Part shown: one piece after another, positions 1 to 9,422 of the stretch
How positions within the stretch are numbered: position 1 is the first letter of the stretch
How the letters are laid out: the number at the start of each line of letters is the position of its first letter
NCBI RefSeq assembly: GCF_003716875.1
Contig: NZ_CP033077.1
Location: 806,001 to 870,000, forward strand
Direction: 5' to 3'
From: Vibrio zhugei
GTDB taxonomy: Bacteria; Pseudomonadota; Gammaproteobacteria; Enterobacterales; Vibrionaceae
Length of the DNA stretch: 64,000 nt
Notes under the pieces: generated by a model
What the model was told of the DNA's origin: nothing
Database searches by the model: none
The model's input: the letters and a program-made list of their open reading frames with translations, nothing else
Program-made: the position numbers and the translations under genes

Positions 1-95
1 CAAAAAATTGATGATGTTTATTGAGTTTGTTCATACTATAGCTAAATTAAGTTGTATTTAATGCGATATCTCGATATAAGTATTCGTACACCTTT

Positions 96-126
96 TTGTT
101 GTAAATTAATTGCTATGCTGTACAAT
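96..126 (+). promoter_or_regulatory. possible parA2 promoter
   Basis: A weak sigma-70-like pair lies ahead of parA2: TTGTAA (99-104) and TACAAT (121-126), 16 bases apart. The surrounding 160 bases are AT-rich and hold no other gene. Assigned by position and motif only. Confidence 0.3.
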
Positions 127-160
127 TCAATTATCAAGGCCCTACTGACGGAATCAGGCA

Positions 161-1378
161 ATGAAACGAGAAAATACGATTGAAAATCTCTACCAACTCG
201 CTGAGCAAACTCAACAAGTACAAGCGGATCGCATAGAGATAGTTTTAGAAGAGCGGCGTGATGAACATTTTCCACCGATGTCTAAGGCATTAATGGAAAC
301 GCGTTCAGGATTAACTCGTCGTAAACTGGATGATGCGATTGCCAAGCTAGAAGCGGCAGGCCATCAATTTACTAAAAATAACGCAAATCATTATTCAATT
401 TCTCTCGCTGAAGCACACATGTTGATGGATGCGGCGGGCGTGCCGAAGTTTCATGAACGTAAGAAAAGTGCGGATAATAAGCCCTGGATCGTCAATGTTC
501 AGAACCAAAAGGGTGGCACGGGAAAATCCATGACGGCGGTACATTTAGCCGCTTGCCTCGCATTGAACTTGGATAAACGTTACCGTATTTGTCTTATCGA
601 CTTGGACCCGCAAGGGTCACTGCGCCTATTTTTGAACCCACAAGTTAGCTTAAGTGAAAATGCCAATATCTACTCAGCCGTTGATATTATGCTGGATAAC
701 GTTCCTGAAGGCACTGAAGTCGATAGCGAGTTTTTGGACAAAAACGTATTACTGCCAACTCAGTATCCTAACTTACGGACGATTTCTGCCTTCCCAGAAG
801 ACGCTATGTTTAATGCAGAGGCGTGGCAGCATTTGTCCAAGAATCAATCGTTGGATATTGTGCGTCTGTTGAAACAGAAACTGATTGATAAGATTGCCGA
901 TGATTTTGATATCATCATGATTGATACTGGGCCACACGTTGATCCGTTGGTGTGGAATGCAATGTACGCGTCCAATGCCTTGCTCATTCCGTGTGCGGCA
1001 AAACGGTTAGATTGGGCGTCGACGGTGAACTTCTTTCAACATCTCCCAACGGTGTATGAAATGTTTCCCGCGGATTGGCAGGGGTTGGAGTTTGTGCGCC
1101 TGATGCCGACCATGTTTGAAGATGATAATAAAAAACAGGTGTCGGTATTAACCGAAATGAATTATTTGTTGGGGGATCAAGTCATGATGGCGACGATTCC
1201 TCGTAGTCGTGCTTTTGAAACTTGTGCTGATACATACAGCACCGTATTTGACCTTACGTCCGGCGATTTTGAAGGCGGTAAGAAGACATTAGCTACCGCT
1301 CAAGATGCAGTACAAAAAAGTTCTTTAGAACTCGAGCGCGTTCTTCATAGTAACTGGGCTTCCTTGAATCAGGGGTAA
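161..1378 (+). CDS. parA2: ParA2, chromosome 2 partition ATPase
   Basis: ATPase that moves ParB2-parS2 complexes and so segregates the second chromosome. The protein has 405 residues, the size of vibrio ParA2 and of the long ParA proteins of P1-like plasmids. An N-terminal region (about 1-105) includes a helical, probably DNA-binding segment near residues 50-70. The deviant Walker A motif KGGTGKS is at 117-123, and a Walker-B-like stretch (DIIMIDTGPHVDP) follows later. ATG 161 is preceded by a purine-rich GGAATCAGG. parB2 follows after 7 bases, so the two form an operon. The N-terminal extension fits a protein that also represses its own promoter, as in P1; this is inferred from the family. 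Confidence 0.95.
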   Translation: MKRENTIENLYQLAEQTQQVQADRIEIVLEERRDEHFPPMSKALMETRSGLTRRKLDDAIAKLEAAGHQFTKNNANHYSISLAEAHMLMDAAGVPKFHERKKSADNKPWIVNVQNQKGGTGKSMTAVHLAACLALNLDKRYRICLIDLDPQGSLRLFLNPQVSLSENANIYSAVDIMLDNVPEGTEVDSEFLDKNVLLPTQYPNLRTISAFPEDAMFNAEAWQHLSKNQSLDIVRLLKQKLIDKIADDFDIIMIDTGPHVDPLVWNAMYASNALLIPCAAKRLDWASTVNFFQHLPTVYEMFPADWQGLEFVRLMPTMFEDDNKKQVSVLTEMNYLLGDQVMMATIPRSRAFETCADTYSTVFDLTSGDFEGGKKTLATAQDAVQKSSLELERVLHSNWASLNQG

Positions 1379-1385
1379 TGAAAAA

Positions 1386-2357
1386 ATGGCATTAAAAACA
1401 TCTGAGCTGAATGCAAAATTGTTTGGTAAAGCAGATAAGCGCCGTGCGACCACACCGTTGGAAGCGCAAACCGCTGCGAAGGAACAAGCTCAAGTTATTG
1501 AATTAGCTGTGGCTGGTGAGCAGCAAGTCACGTTTGAATTGATGAGTATACCCGCGGAGCAAGTACAATCGGCGACGGTTGTGTTTGCTGAAAACGCTCG
1601 TGAACAGGCGTTTTTGAATGAACATGCGTTGTCGGATGTGTTAACTACGCTGCGTGATAAAGGTCAACAATACCCAGCGGTAGGGCGTCGGTCTGCGGAC
1701 GGTAAGATTGAAGTGCTTGATGGTAGCCGCCGTCGGATGTCGTGTATTTTGGCGGGCAAACCATTCTTGATTTATGTTGCCAATAACATTAATGCTGAGC
1801 ATGCAAAATTTCTTTCTGATGTCGCGAACGCGCATAAACCACTATCTTTGTATGAACGCGGCAAAGAAATGCAAGCGAAGCTTGATAGTGGTGAGGCGAC
1901 GGATCAAAAAGCATTGGCTCGTATGTTCCAATGCAGCGAGGCGTTAGTGAGTGGTGCGTTGAAAGCGGCGGCGCTTCCGCTTGAGTTATTGAAAGCTTAC
2001 CCGAATGTGGTTGAGTTAGGCCGACCAACTATCGTCAAACTGCATAAACAGTTCAGCGAGCTAGATAGTGAAAAACAGCAGCAGTTGGTTGAACGTTGTT
2101 ATGACAACGGCACGTATGTCTGGCAGCGTTGTGAGGCTCAAGGCGTATCTCGTATCACCAAAGAAGTGACTGAGATGCTAGAAGAGTGGATTAAAGATCT
2201 CGAACCGCCCAAGCAAAAAGAAAGTGCCAAAGTCGATCTCATCAAAGGACGTGCGAGTTACGTTCGTAAAGGTACCAATCTATCGCTGAATATGAAAAAG
2301 GTCGATGATGAGACAATGAGTGAAATCTTGGCGTTTATTGAGAGTAAACTTCAGTAA
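1386..2357 (+). CDS. parB2: ParB2, chromosome 2 centromere-binding protein
   Basis: Binds parS2 sites and recruits ParA2 to segregate chromosome 2. The protein has 323 residues, close to vibrio ParB2. It contains the ParB/Spo0J N-terminal core with the arginine motif DGSRRRMSC (about residues 113-121), a central helix-turn-helix region (about 165-215) and a C-terminal dimerisation part. It is the second gene of the parAB2 operon and is followed by a strong terminator. Its likely targets are visible in the window: four sites at 4496-4622 and one at 20723-20737. Confidence 0.95.
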   Translation: MALKTSELNAKLFGKADKRRATTPLEAQTAAKEQAQVIELAVAGEQQVTFELMSIPAEQVQSATVVFAENAREQAFLNEHALSDVLTTLRDKGQQYPAVGRRSADGKIEVLDGSRRRMSCILAGKPFLIYVANNINAEHAKFLSDVANAHKPLSLYERGKEMQAKLDSGEATDQKALARMFQCSEALVSGALKAAALPLELLKAYPNVVELGRPTIVKLHKQFSELDSEKQQQLVERCYDNGTYVWQRCEAQGVSRITKEVTEMLEEWIKDLEPPKQKESAKVDLIKGRASYVRKGTNLSLNMKKVDDETMSEILAFIESKLQ

Positions 2358-2385
2358 TCAACGCTCTGTCACTCCGTTTTCTATG

Positions 2386-2407
2386 AACCCGCCTTGGCGG
2401 GTTTTTT
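2386..2407 (+). terminator. intrinsic terminator of parAB2
   Basis: AACCCGCC and GGCGGGTT arms (2386-2403), followed by a run of T to 2407, 28 bases after the parB2 stop codon. Confidence 0.9.
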
Positions 2408-2493
2408 GTGCTTGAAGAAAAAACTCGATTCTTCTACGTGTTGCGTTCGTCAGTTTTCAGTCTGTGATACCATCAAACCGTGTACTTAACTAG

Positions 2494-4512
2494 ATGATGA
2501 ACATGACGTCTGAACATACTTTTCTACAGAACTTGCACCACATAGCGATAACGCGAAATTGCCGATTTGGTGTTGTTGTCGAGGATACAGAACGTTGCTC
2601 TCTCGAGATTTGCCAGACAGTGATTGAGCACTGGCCACGAGAGCAACGTATTCTATGTTTCGGTTTCAACGGTGGCGAGCGTTGTTGCAACTTATCCACT
2701 CATCAAGGCCAGCAAATCTTGGGGCAAGAAAGCCATTTAATGATTTGGAATTTATCCCAGCCTTGGGATGCGAATAGTTTCAGTGCAGCGATAGGAACGT
2801 TGTCTGGTGGTGGATTACTGATTTTTATTGGTCAGTTGCAAGAGTCTTCGGCGGCCAATCAATGGTTAAATCAGAAATTGTCTCATCTGTTGCGGTTGAC
2901 GAGACAATCTGTGCCAGCCCTACCCTCAGAGCATATGACTGGACAAGACAATGACCCGTATAGCGAGCAGCAGACCGCTGTCGATTCCATCCTGCGTGTT
3001 GCCAAAGGACATCGCAAACGTCCATTGATTCTCACCGCTGATAGAGGACGAGGGAAAACCAGCGCTTTGGGAATTGCGAGTGCCGAACTGATGCAATCAA
3101 GCCAGCTTCGCATCGCCGTTACTGCGCCCACAAAACGTGCCATCGTCCCTTTGTTTACTCATTTACTCGCGCACGCCCCGGATGTCTCGCAACGCAAAGA
3201 CGGCTTCTACCTCGGCCAAGCATCGCTTAAATTTGTGGCGATGGACCAACTGCTACAAGAACTTGATCTCTACGATTTCGTTTTGGTGGATGAAGCCGCC
3301 GCGTTTCCTGTTCCTATGCTGCAATCATTAGTCGAGCAACATCATCGCCTTGTATTTTCGACCACGATCAATGGCTATGAAGGATGCGGGCGTGGTTTTA
3401 CTCTGACGTTCCAGCGGTGGCTAAGGCAGCAACGGCCCGAGACCCGTCTTATGCATATGACTCAACCCATCCGATGGTGTTCTGGCGATCCGCTTGAAGC
3501 ATGGTATCGCGATACGCTGTTGTTAAACCATCGGTTACCGACGCTTAAAGACGCTACAGGTTATGAGTTACGTCAACTGACGGCGCAGAACATGCTTGAT
3601 GACACTGGGTTGTTGCAGCAGATTTTTACGCTATTGGTGAGTGCCCATTATCAAACGTCTCCTAATGATGTCTTCCAAGTACTCACGGATGAGGCGATAC
3701 GCATCGTCGCAGCATTTCGAGGAGATACGGTCGTCGGGTGTGTATTAGGCGTCTTAGAAGGCCAGTTGGATCCTTCACTTGTGACGGATATTTGTTTGGG
3801 TAAACGACGGCCTCGAGGGCATTTGGGGGCGGTCACGTTGGCCAATCAATTAGGCATTGCCAGCGCGGCTGAGCAAGCGAGTCTGAGAGTGATGCGAATT
3901 GCTGTTCACCCAGACGTTCAAGGGCAGGGGATTGGCAGTCAGTTGCTGCGTTTTGTTGGCGATCAAGTGCGCACAGATTTTCTTTCCACCAGTTTCGGTT
4001 GCACTCCTTCCTTGTTAGCGTTTTGGCGTAACAACGGATTTGTCACCGTTAAGTTAGGCTCTAAACGTGATCAGGCGAGTGGCCGCTATTCTGCACTCAT
4101 GGTTAAAGCGAATAACCTCCAGTGGTTAGCTGAGGCATTACAACAATTTCGCACACAGTTGCTGTTTGAATTGAATGATACTTTTCGCGCCGTCGAGACA
4201 GCGGTGTTAATGCCGTTAGTGGGAGAGGCGCTTATCGGGCAAACGTATCCAGTGAGTGATGTATCTTACTCATTGGTACATCGCTATGCGTTGGGCGGCA
4301 GTAATTATGAATCTGTCGCGGGTAACCTATATCAGATTATCCTCGCGCGTCTTACTATGCAGCAACCCGTGTCGAGTCTATTGTTTAATAAAGTGGTCCA
4401 AAAACGTTCATGGGGCGAATGCGCTCGGCAGCATAATTTGACTGGGAAAAAGCAGGTTGAACAGACAATCTGTGCGGAGCTGCAAACGTGGGATTATTTA
4501 CAGTGTAAATGA
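2494..4512 (+). CDS. tmcA: tRNA(Met) cytidine acetyltransferase TmcA
   Basis: Forms N4-acetylcytidine at the wobble base of elongator tRNA-Met, using acetyl-CoA and ATP. The 672 residues match the E. coli length. Visible parts are an N-terminal RNA-binding region, an RNA-helicase-like ATPase module with Walker A DRGRGKTS (near residue 185) and a DEAA-type Walker B (LVDEAAAFP), a GNAT acetyltransferase domain with the acetyl-CoA loop HPDVQGQGIGSQLL, and a C-terminal tRNA-binding part. Three ATGs lie within ten bases (2494, 2497, 2503) with no strong ribosome site to choose between them. Oddity: the last codons (YLQCK) are themselves a perfect parS2 site. Confidence 0.95.
   Translation: MMNMTSEHTFLQNLHHIAITRNCRFGVVVEDTERCSLEICQTVIEHWPREQRILCFGFNGGERCCNLSTHQGQQILGQESHLMIWNLSQPWDANSFSAAIGTLSGGGLLIFIGQLQESSAANQWLNQKLSHLLRLTRQSVPALPSEHMTGQDNDPYSEQQTAVDSILRVAKGHRKRPLILTADRGRGKTSALGIASAELMQSSQLRIAVTAPTKRAIVPLFTHLLAHAPDVSQRKDGFYLGQASLKFVAMDQLLQELDLYDFVLVDEAAAFPVPMLQSLVEQHHRLVFSTTINGYEGCGRGFTLTFQRWLRQQRPETRLMHMTQPIRWCSGDPLEAWYRDTLLLNHRLPTLKDATGYELRQLTAQNMLDDTGLLQQIFTLLVSAHYQTSPNDVFQVLTDEAIRIVAAFRGDTVVGCVLGVLEGQLDPSLVTDICLGKRRPRGHLGAVTLANQLGIASAAEQASLRVMRIAVHPDVQGQGIGSQLLRFVGDQVRTDFLSTSFGCTPSLLAFWRNNGFVTVKLGSKRDQASGRYSALMVKANNLQWLAEALQQFRTQLLFELNDTFRAVETAVLMPLVGEALIGQTYPVSDVSYSLVHRYALGGSNYESVAGNLYQIILARLTMQQPVSSLLFNKVVQKRSWGECARQHNLTGKKQVEQTICAELQTWDYLQCK
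4496..4510. other. parS2: parS2 site 1 (inside tmcA 3' end)
   Basis: ATTTACAGTGTAAAT, a match to the vibrio chromosome 2 centromere consensus TTTACA-N-TGTAAA. It lies wholly within the coding sequence, ending two bases before the end of the tmcA stop codon. Confidence 0.9.
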
Positions 4513-4531
4513 GGGTGTGAGTCGGCTAACT

Positions 4532-4546
4532 ATTTACACTGTAAAT
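4532..4546. other. parS2: parS2 site 2
   Basis: ATTTACACTGTAAAT, a perfect palindromic match to the parS2 consensus, in the tmcA to DUF342 intergenic region. Confidence 0.92.
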
Positions 4547-4566
4547 GGAAGGCTGTTATTGGTTAG

Positions 4567-4581
4567 GTTTACACTGTAAAT
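4567..4581. other. parS2: parS2 site 3
   Basis: GTTTACACTGTAAAT, a match to the parS2 consensus, 20 bases after site 2. Confidence 0.92.
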
Positions 4582-4607
4582 TGTCAATCAATGCTAACCT
4601 CGTTTAT

Positions 4608-4622
4608 ATTTACAGTGTAAAT
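4608..4622. other. parS2: parS2 site 4
   Basis: ATTTACAGTGTAAAT, identical to site 1. It is the last of the cluster of four within 127 bases. Confidence 0.92.
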
Positions 4623-4735
4623 TAGCAGGTGAGGGGGGATAAGCGATCTCATCGTGTTTTTCGTGCTAACTGTCTTTGTAAGTACCATAAAGTTAGGTAA
4701 ACTGAAAATCTATAAATTACTTCGGGTTAGGCTAT

Positions 4736-6427
4736 ATGTGGAAAGACTTTGTCGGACTTGATAACGACAATTCAAGAGTGATTGCGAAGATGACTGAATC
4801 ACAGACATTCGATTCAGCACTAGACAAGCGAGCATTAAAGGATGCATTGCAAGAGCTTGGTGTTGCAGACTATTGTCCCTTGGATGAAGGCATTGATAAA
4901 TTCCTTAATGCTGGACGTTCGGGAGATGCGTCTGTTTATCAGGGATTCGTGGTAGCAGAAAAACGCAACGCGACGCTCGAGATCACCGTCTCATCCAATC
5001 AAATGCAGGCAAGCATGACAGTGACTGGTGCTTATGGCGGTCGGTCACTGATTGCTGACGAGATTGTCAAAGCGATTTCTGATGCGGGGATCAAAAAGGG
5101 CATTCATAAGCCAAGCCTGAAGAAAGTGCTTGTTGCGAGTCAAGCACTCAAACCGGGGGAAACATTTACCCAACTCTTCGCACAAGGTAAAGACGTGGAA
5201 GATGGTAAGAACGCTTATCTGAAACCCCTGATTAAGGACGTCATGAAACGGGTTCTTGCTCCGAAAGACAATGATGCTTTTAAAGTCGATATGCGAGACT
5301 TCGGTAGCACCATTACTGTAGAAGAAAATGACCCTGTGATGGAGCGCTTGTCTGCCACTCCTGGCCGCGAAGGATTTAATGTACTCGGTGAGATTCTTGC
5401 TCCAAAACCGGGTGAAGATGTCACGTTACAAGAAGGCAATGGAACACATATTTCTCCTGATAATCCGAATATCTTGCTTGCGACAACCTCTGGCATGCCC
5501 ATTATTCGAGATAAAACCGTTGATGTGGAGCAGGCGCTTTGCTTAAACAATGTGAGCGTTGCAACAGGCCATGTTAAGTTTAAGGGCTCGGTGATTGTTG
5601 CCGGAGACGTCGAACCCGGTATGATTGTCCGCGCAACAGGCGATGTCACGGTGGGTGGATTTATTGAATCGGCGAATGTGCAGGCCCAAGGAAGTATTAC
5701 TGTTGCGAAAGGCATCATTGGCCACTCTGAACAAGATGATGATACTAAAACGTGTGTCGTGAAAGCCGGTGGCGCCATTAAAGCCAATTATGCTCAGTAT
5801 GCAGAACTGCAAGCTAATCACGATATCTATCTCACCGTACACGCGATGGGAAATGACATTCGCTGTGGCGATAATCTGTATGTCACCGATGAAAATAGCA
5901 CACAAGGTACATTAAGCGGTGGCCATGCTAAAGTCGGTGGTAAAGTGGTGTGTTATCAATTGGGCGTGGAAGGGGATACGGCCACGGTCATTGAGGCTTA
6001 CGCCAAATTTGCTTTACAAAAAGAACGTTTGGCGAAGCAAAAAGCCTTGTATGTGAAAGCGCAAGAGGCAACGATGGACATCGTTCGTAAAGAACTGGTC
6101 GTTAAAAAACGCGATAAAAGTGAGCGCTCTCAAGAGGACATTGATCTCATCGACCATCAGAAAAAAGTCGCGACCGCACAGATGGAGAAAGCGAAGCTAG
6201 CGGTAGAAAAAACCAATGAGCAGCTTGATGTCTTACTGAAAGAGAACACAGTAGAAGCCACTAACAAAGTCTTCACCCATGTTACGATATGTTTTGGTGG
6301 CGAGAAAGTGACGACTAAGCGTATCCATGGTCCTTCGGTATTTTATTTCAATCAATACGAAATCCAATGCGAAGCCAAAATGAATAATGAAGATATTCCC
6401 GTAGGTGATGAGAGTATCACGATCTAG
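4736..6427 (+). CDS. DUF342 / FapA-like protein
   Basis: A 563-residue protein of the DUF342 (FapA, flagellar-assembly-A-like) family, whose biochemical role is not established. Residues about 100-215 form the N-terminal conserved part. They are followed by a glycine- and valine-rich repeat region (about 265-410) that reads as a right-handed beta-helix (VKFKGSVIVAGDVEPGMIV, ATGDVTVGGFIESANVQAQG). A charged coiled coil (about 420-505) and a short C-terminal beta part come last. There is no signal peptide or membrane segment, so it is probably cytoplasmic. It stands alone, starting 113 bases after the last clustered parS2 site, so ParB2 spreading could affect its expression; that is speculation. 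Confidence 0.85.
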   Translation: MWKDFVGLDNDNSRVIAKMTESQTFDSALDKRALKDALQELGVADYCPLDEGIDKFLNAGRSGDASVYQGFVVAEKRNATLEITVSSNQMQASMTVTGAYGGRSLIADEIVKAISDAGIKKGIHKPSLKKVLVASQALKPGETFTQLFAQGKDVEDGKNAYLKPLIKDVMKRVLAPKDNDAFKVDMRDFGSTITVEENDPVMERLSATPGREGFNVLGEILAPKPGEDVTLQEGNGTHISPDNPNILLATTSGMPIIRDKTVDVEQALCLNNVSVATGHVKFKGSVIVAGDVEPGMIVRATGDVTVGGFIESANVQAQGSITVAKGIIGHSEQDDDTKTCVVKAGGAIKANYAQYAELQANHDIYLTVHAMGNDIRCGDNLYVTDENSTQGTLSGGHAKVGGKVVCYQLGVEGDTATVIEAYAKFALQKERLAKQKALYVKAQEATMDIVRKELVVKKRDKSERSQEDIDLIDHQKKVATAQMEKAKLAVEKTNEQLDVLLKENTVEATNKVFTHVTICFGGEKVTTKRIHGPSVFYFNQYEIQCEAKMNNEDIPVGDESITI

Positions 6428-6531
6428 ATAGAGACAAATGATAATGTGTGGTTTCGAGTTCATTCATTAAAAGCAATGGATGGAATGTCTATTGGATCTT
6501 GAAAACACACTGAGGCAAAGTTGGAGTAAAA

Positions 6532-7167
6532 ATGGAACTTGCAGATATGCGCCGCGAATATACTCGCGGAGGTTTAAGACGAGATAACTTACAAACAAAC
6601 CCTGTTGATCAGTTTAACTTATGGTTATCTCAGGCTGTGGATGCAAAGTTGACGGACCCAACGGCCATGACGGTTGCGACCGTTGATGAGCATGGGCAAC
6701 CTTTTCAACGTATTGTTCTTCTAAAGAACGTGGAAGAGGATGGGTTTGTTTTTTATACCAATTTAGGAAGTCGTAAAGCCCAACATATAGAACATAATCA
6801 ACGGGTCAGTTTGCACTTTCCATGGCATCCATTAGAGCGGCAAGTTCATATCACTGGAGTCGCTGAGAAATTGACGGCTAAAGAAAATATGCGTTATTTC
6901 ACTTCGCGTCCCAAGGACAGTCAAATTGCGGCCATTGCCAGTCGTCAGAGTCGTCGTATTTCAGCGCGTGGTGTCTTAGAAGCGACGTTTTTAGAATTGA
7001 AAAAGAAATTTGCCCAAGGAGATATTCCAGTTCCTAGTTTCTGGGGTGGGTTTCGCATTCGACCAACCAGTATCGAGTTTTGGCAGGGAGGTGAAAATCG
7101 ATTGCATGATCGTTTTCTATATTCTCGGGAAGGGAATGAATGGATAATTGACCGTCTCGCGCCTTAA
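6532..7167 (+). CDS. pdxH: pyridoxamine/pyridoxine 5'-phosphate oxidase
   Basis: FMN enzyme that oxidises pyridoxine or pyridoxamine 5'-phosphate to pyridoxal 5'-phosphate with O2, the last step of vitamin B6 synthesis and salvage. The 211 residues cover the whole family length. Motifs include [14 protein letters not shown] near the N-terminus, the FMN-site stretch [26 protein letters not shown], and the C-terminal [12 protein letters not shown] and WIIDRLAP, which are near-diagnostic for PdxH. It is a single gene, with ATG 6532 preceded by TTGGAG. Confidence 0.97.
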   Translation: MELADMRREYTRGGLRRDNLQTNPVDQFNLWLSQAVDAKLTDPTAMTVATVDEHGQPFQRIVLLKNVEEDGFVFYTNLGSRKAQHIEHNQRVSLHFPWHPLERQVHITGVAEKLTAKENMRYFTSRPKDSQIAAIASRQSRRISARGVLEATFLELKKKFAQGDIPVPSFWGGFRIRPTSIEFWQGGENRLHDRFLYSREGNEWIIDRLAP

Positions 7168-7394
7168 TTGAGTTGAGCTTAGTGATAGAGGCTGAGGTTC
7201 CACGCTGGTATGGTCATTTTCTTTCTCTACGCCATTTTAAGCAATGTTACTGTGTAACCCATACCAATGCTTGCCTTTCTCGTTTTATCACTGTTAGGGT
7301 TAATTATAGAAAGCCATATTTTTTAGGTTTTCTCTCAATTATTACGAACAATGCTTTTTTCAATGCCTCGGTTTCAACAGGTATCACATAAAAT

Positions 7395-7423
7395 AAAAAA
7401 AGGGAGCTATGCTCCCTTTTTTT
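7395..7423. terminator. bidirectional intrinsic terminator
   Basis: A perfect 13-bp stem: A7-GGGAGC, a TAT loop, then GCTCCC-T7. It sits between pdxH and the convergent gene ending at 7442 and can serve both. The 227 bases from the pdxH stop to this hairpin hold no convincing gene. Confidence 0.9.
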
Positions 7424-7441
7424 ATTTGTGCTTGTTTATGC

Positions 7442-9265
7442 TTATTGCAGTTCTCTGACGACTCTAAAACCGACATAGTTTGCGGCAGTATCAGGCGCAA
7501 TGAATAAATGACTATACGCTTTTGCTACGTCAGGTGAGAAACTCCAGGCTCCACCTCTTGCCATTCCTCGCTCATCGTTGGTCCATTCCCACACATTGCC
7601 AACCATATCATAAAAGCCAAAATGATTAGGGTCGAAAGACTTGACCGGTGAGGTACTTTTGTTTGACCACTGACTACCGGACCAGCCAGTATTGGCATGA
7701 TTGGCACCAAATTCATCCCCCCACCAGTAGTCACTTTGACTGCCTGAGCGAGCAGCAATTTCCCATTCGTTAGTGCTAGGCAGGCGGTATTTGAATCCAG
7801 TTTGCTTGGAGAGCCAAGCGGTATACGCCTGAGCATCGTTTTTGCTGACACAGGCAACTGGGTGTTTAGCCGTTTGTCTAAAGCCTGGATTACGCCAGTA
7901 GCTGTCGGAAAGCGGGGTAAATTGGGTCTCATTCACTGAGATACATAAGTGTTTAAGTTCCGCATCCGTTTGATAATTCGTTTGATTAATGAAAGTTTCA
8001 AACTGACCAACTGTCACAGGAGTCGCTCCCAATGCGAAAGCATGATCAAGGACGATCTTATGGTTTGCGTGTTCTCCGACTAAATATTCACCAGGAATCA
8101 TGGTGATCATTTCTGGGGCTTTTAAGCCACCTTTCAATGAATCCGCGAATTTGTGCCCTGCTTTTAAAATATTGGCCTGTTCTTTCAAAACCGCACGTAA
8201 CGTGTAATTAGAGCGAATATCAAGCGTTTTAGTAAAGTCGTGATAGCCTTCTTTGGTGATGGTAATTTCGTGCTCACCAACTGGCAGCATGATGTCGGTT
8301 GGCGTGCTACCGTAATTCACGTCATCGACCATAATGTGATCGTGATATTTGTTTGAATGAACGGTTAGACTGACCCAAGCAACAGGTTGATTTTTTTGCG
8401 ATTGCGCCAGTTTCTCTGGATCGACACAATCTGATTGATTGAAGCCGAGTAATTGGCATGCCACTGCCTTATCTGGACGAGCTTCGAGTTCGGCTGAAAT
8501 AACGGTTTCATACTGATTGTTGTTATTAAAGCCAGATTTCAGCGTGCGATGGGTAAGCAAATGAATATTCAGCGACACATTGTTGACATGTTGTTTGATC
8601 ACATCGGTTTCTGTCGCGTTGTTCACCAACCATTGCTGGTATTGATTCACCGCTTTTTGTAGGCCCAGTTCTTTGGTTTGGGTCGCACACTGAGCAATGG
8701 TCATATTACGACTGCAACGATTCGTGAAGCGGATTTTTTGCTCATGCTTTTGCTCTAGTTCACCCTGTAAACGGTGTGCACGAGCTTGGCGTTTCTGTGC
8801 TTTTAGTTTATCTCGCGCAACAGCGAGCTGCTGAATGTGTTGGTCTTGTTGCTCAATAGTGGCGTGAAGTTCATCCAGCGTTTGTTGAACGCTCAAATGT
8901 TCTTTTTGATTGGCTTTAACCTGCGACCATGCTTTTTGATAAGCGCTTTTGACTGAACTAATATCGGTGTTTGGCTTGGTTAACATCTCATCATAAGCTT
9001 GATGTAACGCCTGTTTTGCCGCTTGTAGCTGCTTATTGAGCGCATCGGCTTTCTGTTCTAATTGGCGCAGCTCGTCCTGCTTATGTTGATAAGCCTTCTG
9101 TTGAGTCTGTTTCTTTGCTTGTGCATCCTGCAACTCTGTCTTTTTATTTAATAGCGCGTCATTAATGGCGCTGACAGAAGACACGTTATTGTCTGCTGCA
9201 TAAGCCGCCGTGACGACTAAAGAAGGAGAGAGTGCTAATAACAGAGCGGGTAAACCGTATCGCAT
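7442..9265 (-). CDS. periplasmic coiled-coil/PEGA protein with SUMF1 (FGE-like) domain
   Basis: A 607-residue exported protein with a signal peptide (residues 1-23, ending AYA). A long glutamine-rich coiled coil follows (about 28-165), then a Cys-containing spacer (TNRCSRNMTIAQC), a PEGA domain (about 295-360, YGSTPTDIMLPVGEHEITI), and a C-terminal formylglycine-generating-enzyme/SUMF1 domain (about 385-607) with WEWTNDE and MARGGAW...NYVGFRVVRE. The segment where true FGEs carry two catalytic cysteines has none here, so it is unlikely to make formylglycine. PEGA and SUMF1 domains in envelope proteins often bind polymers or surfaces; the actual role is unknown. The paralogue at 9423-10538 is upstream on the same strand. 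Confidence 0.8.
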   Translation of the reverse strand: MRYGLPALLLALSPSLVVTAAYAADNNVSSVSAINDALLNKKTELQDAQAKKQTQQKAYQHKQDELRQLEQKADALNKQLQAAKQALHQAYDEMLTKPNTDISSVKSAYQKAWSQVKANQKEHLSVQQTLDELHATIEQQDQHIQQLAVARDKLKAQKRQARAHRLQGELEQKHEQKIRFTNRCSRNMTIAQCATQTKELGLQKAVNQYQQWLVNNATETDVIKQHVNNVSLNIHLLTHRTLKSGFNNNNQYETVISAELEARPDKAVACQLLGFNQSDCVDPEKLAQSQKNQPVAWVSLTVHSNKYHDHIMVDDVNYGSTPTDIMLPVGEHEITITKEGYHDFTKTLDIRSNYTLRAVLKEQANILKAGHKFADSLKGGLKAPEMITMIPGEYLVGEHANHKIVLDHAFALGATPVTVGQFETFINQTNYQTDAELKHLCISVNETQFTPLSDSYWRNPGFRQTAKHPVACVSKNDAQAYTAWLSKQTGFKYRLPSTNEWEIAARSGSQSDYWWGDEFGANHANTGWSGSQWSNKSTSPVKSFDPNHFGFYDMVGNVWEWTNDERGMARGGAWSFSPDVAKAYSHLFIAPDTAANYVGFRVVRELQ

Positions 9266-9422
9266 TATTATCTACTTCAGTTAGCTAATGAAATTATTCT
9301 CGCTATTCTAAACGAAAACGCCATCTTGTAAGAAGTCATCTTTCAATAACTTAGTAACAAAATGACGTTAAAGCAAGAAATGTGTTAGTTATCAATTAAT
9401 AACTATTGACTGACTTTAAGAA

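Noticed and set aside
1..160. Replication origin ori2 or rctB repeats
   Set aside because: No repeated initiator-type iterons are visible in these 160 bases; the origin probably lies just outside the window.
5215..5787. 190-codon ORF on the minus strand
   Set aside because: Lies wholly opposite the DUF342 gene, low-complexity translation (many Ser/Thr/Pro), no ribosome site.
7173..7391. 72-codon ORF after pdxH
   Set aside because: No good ribosome site and no domain-like pattern; ends just before the terminator. Probably chance.
7442..9265. True formylglycine-generating enzyme
   Set aside because: The segment that should hold the two catalytic cysteines has none, and no sulfatase gene is nearby.
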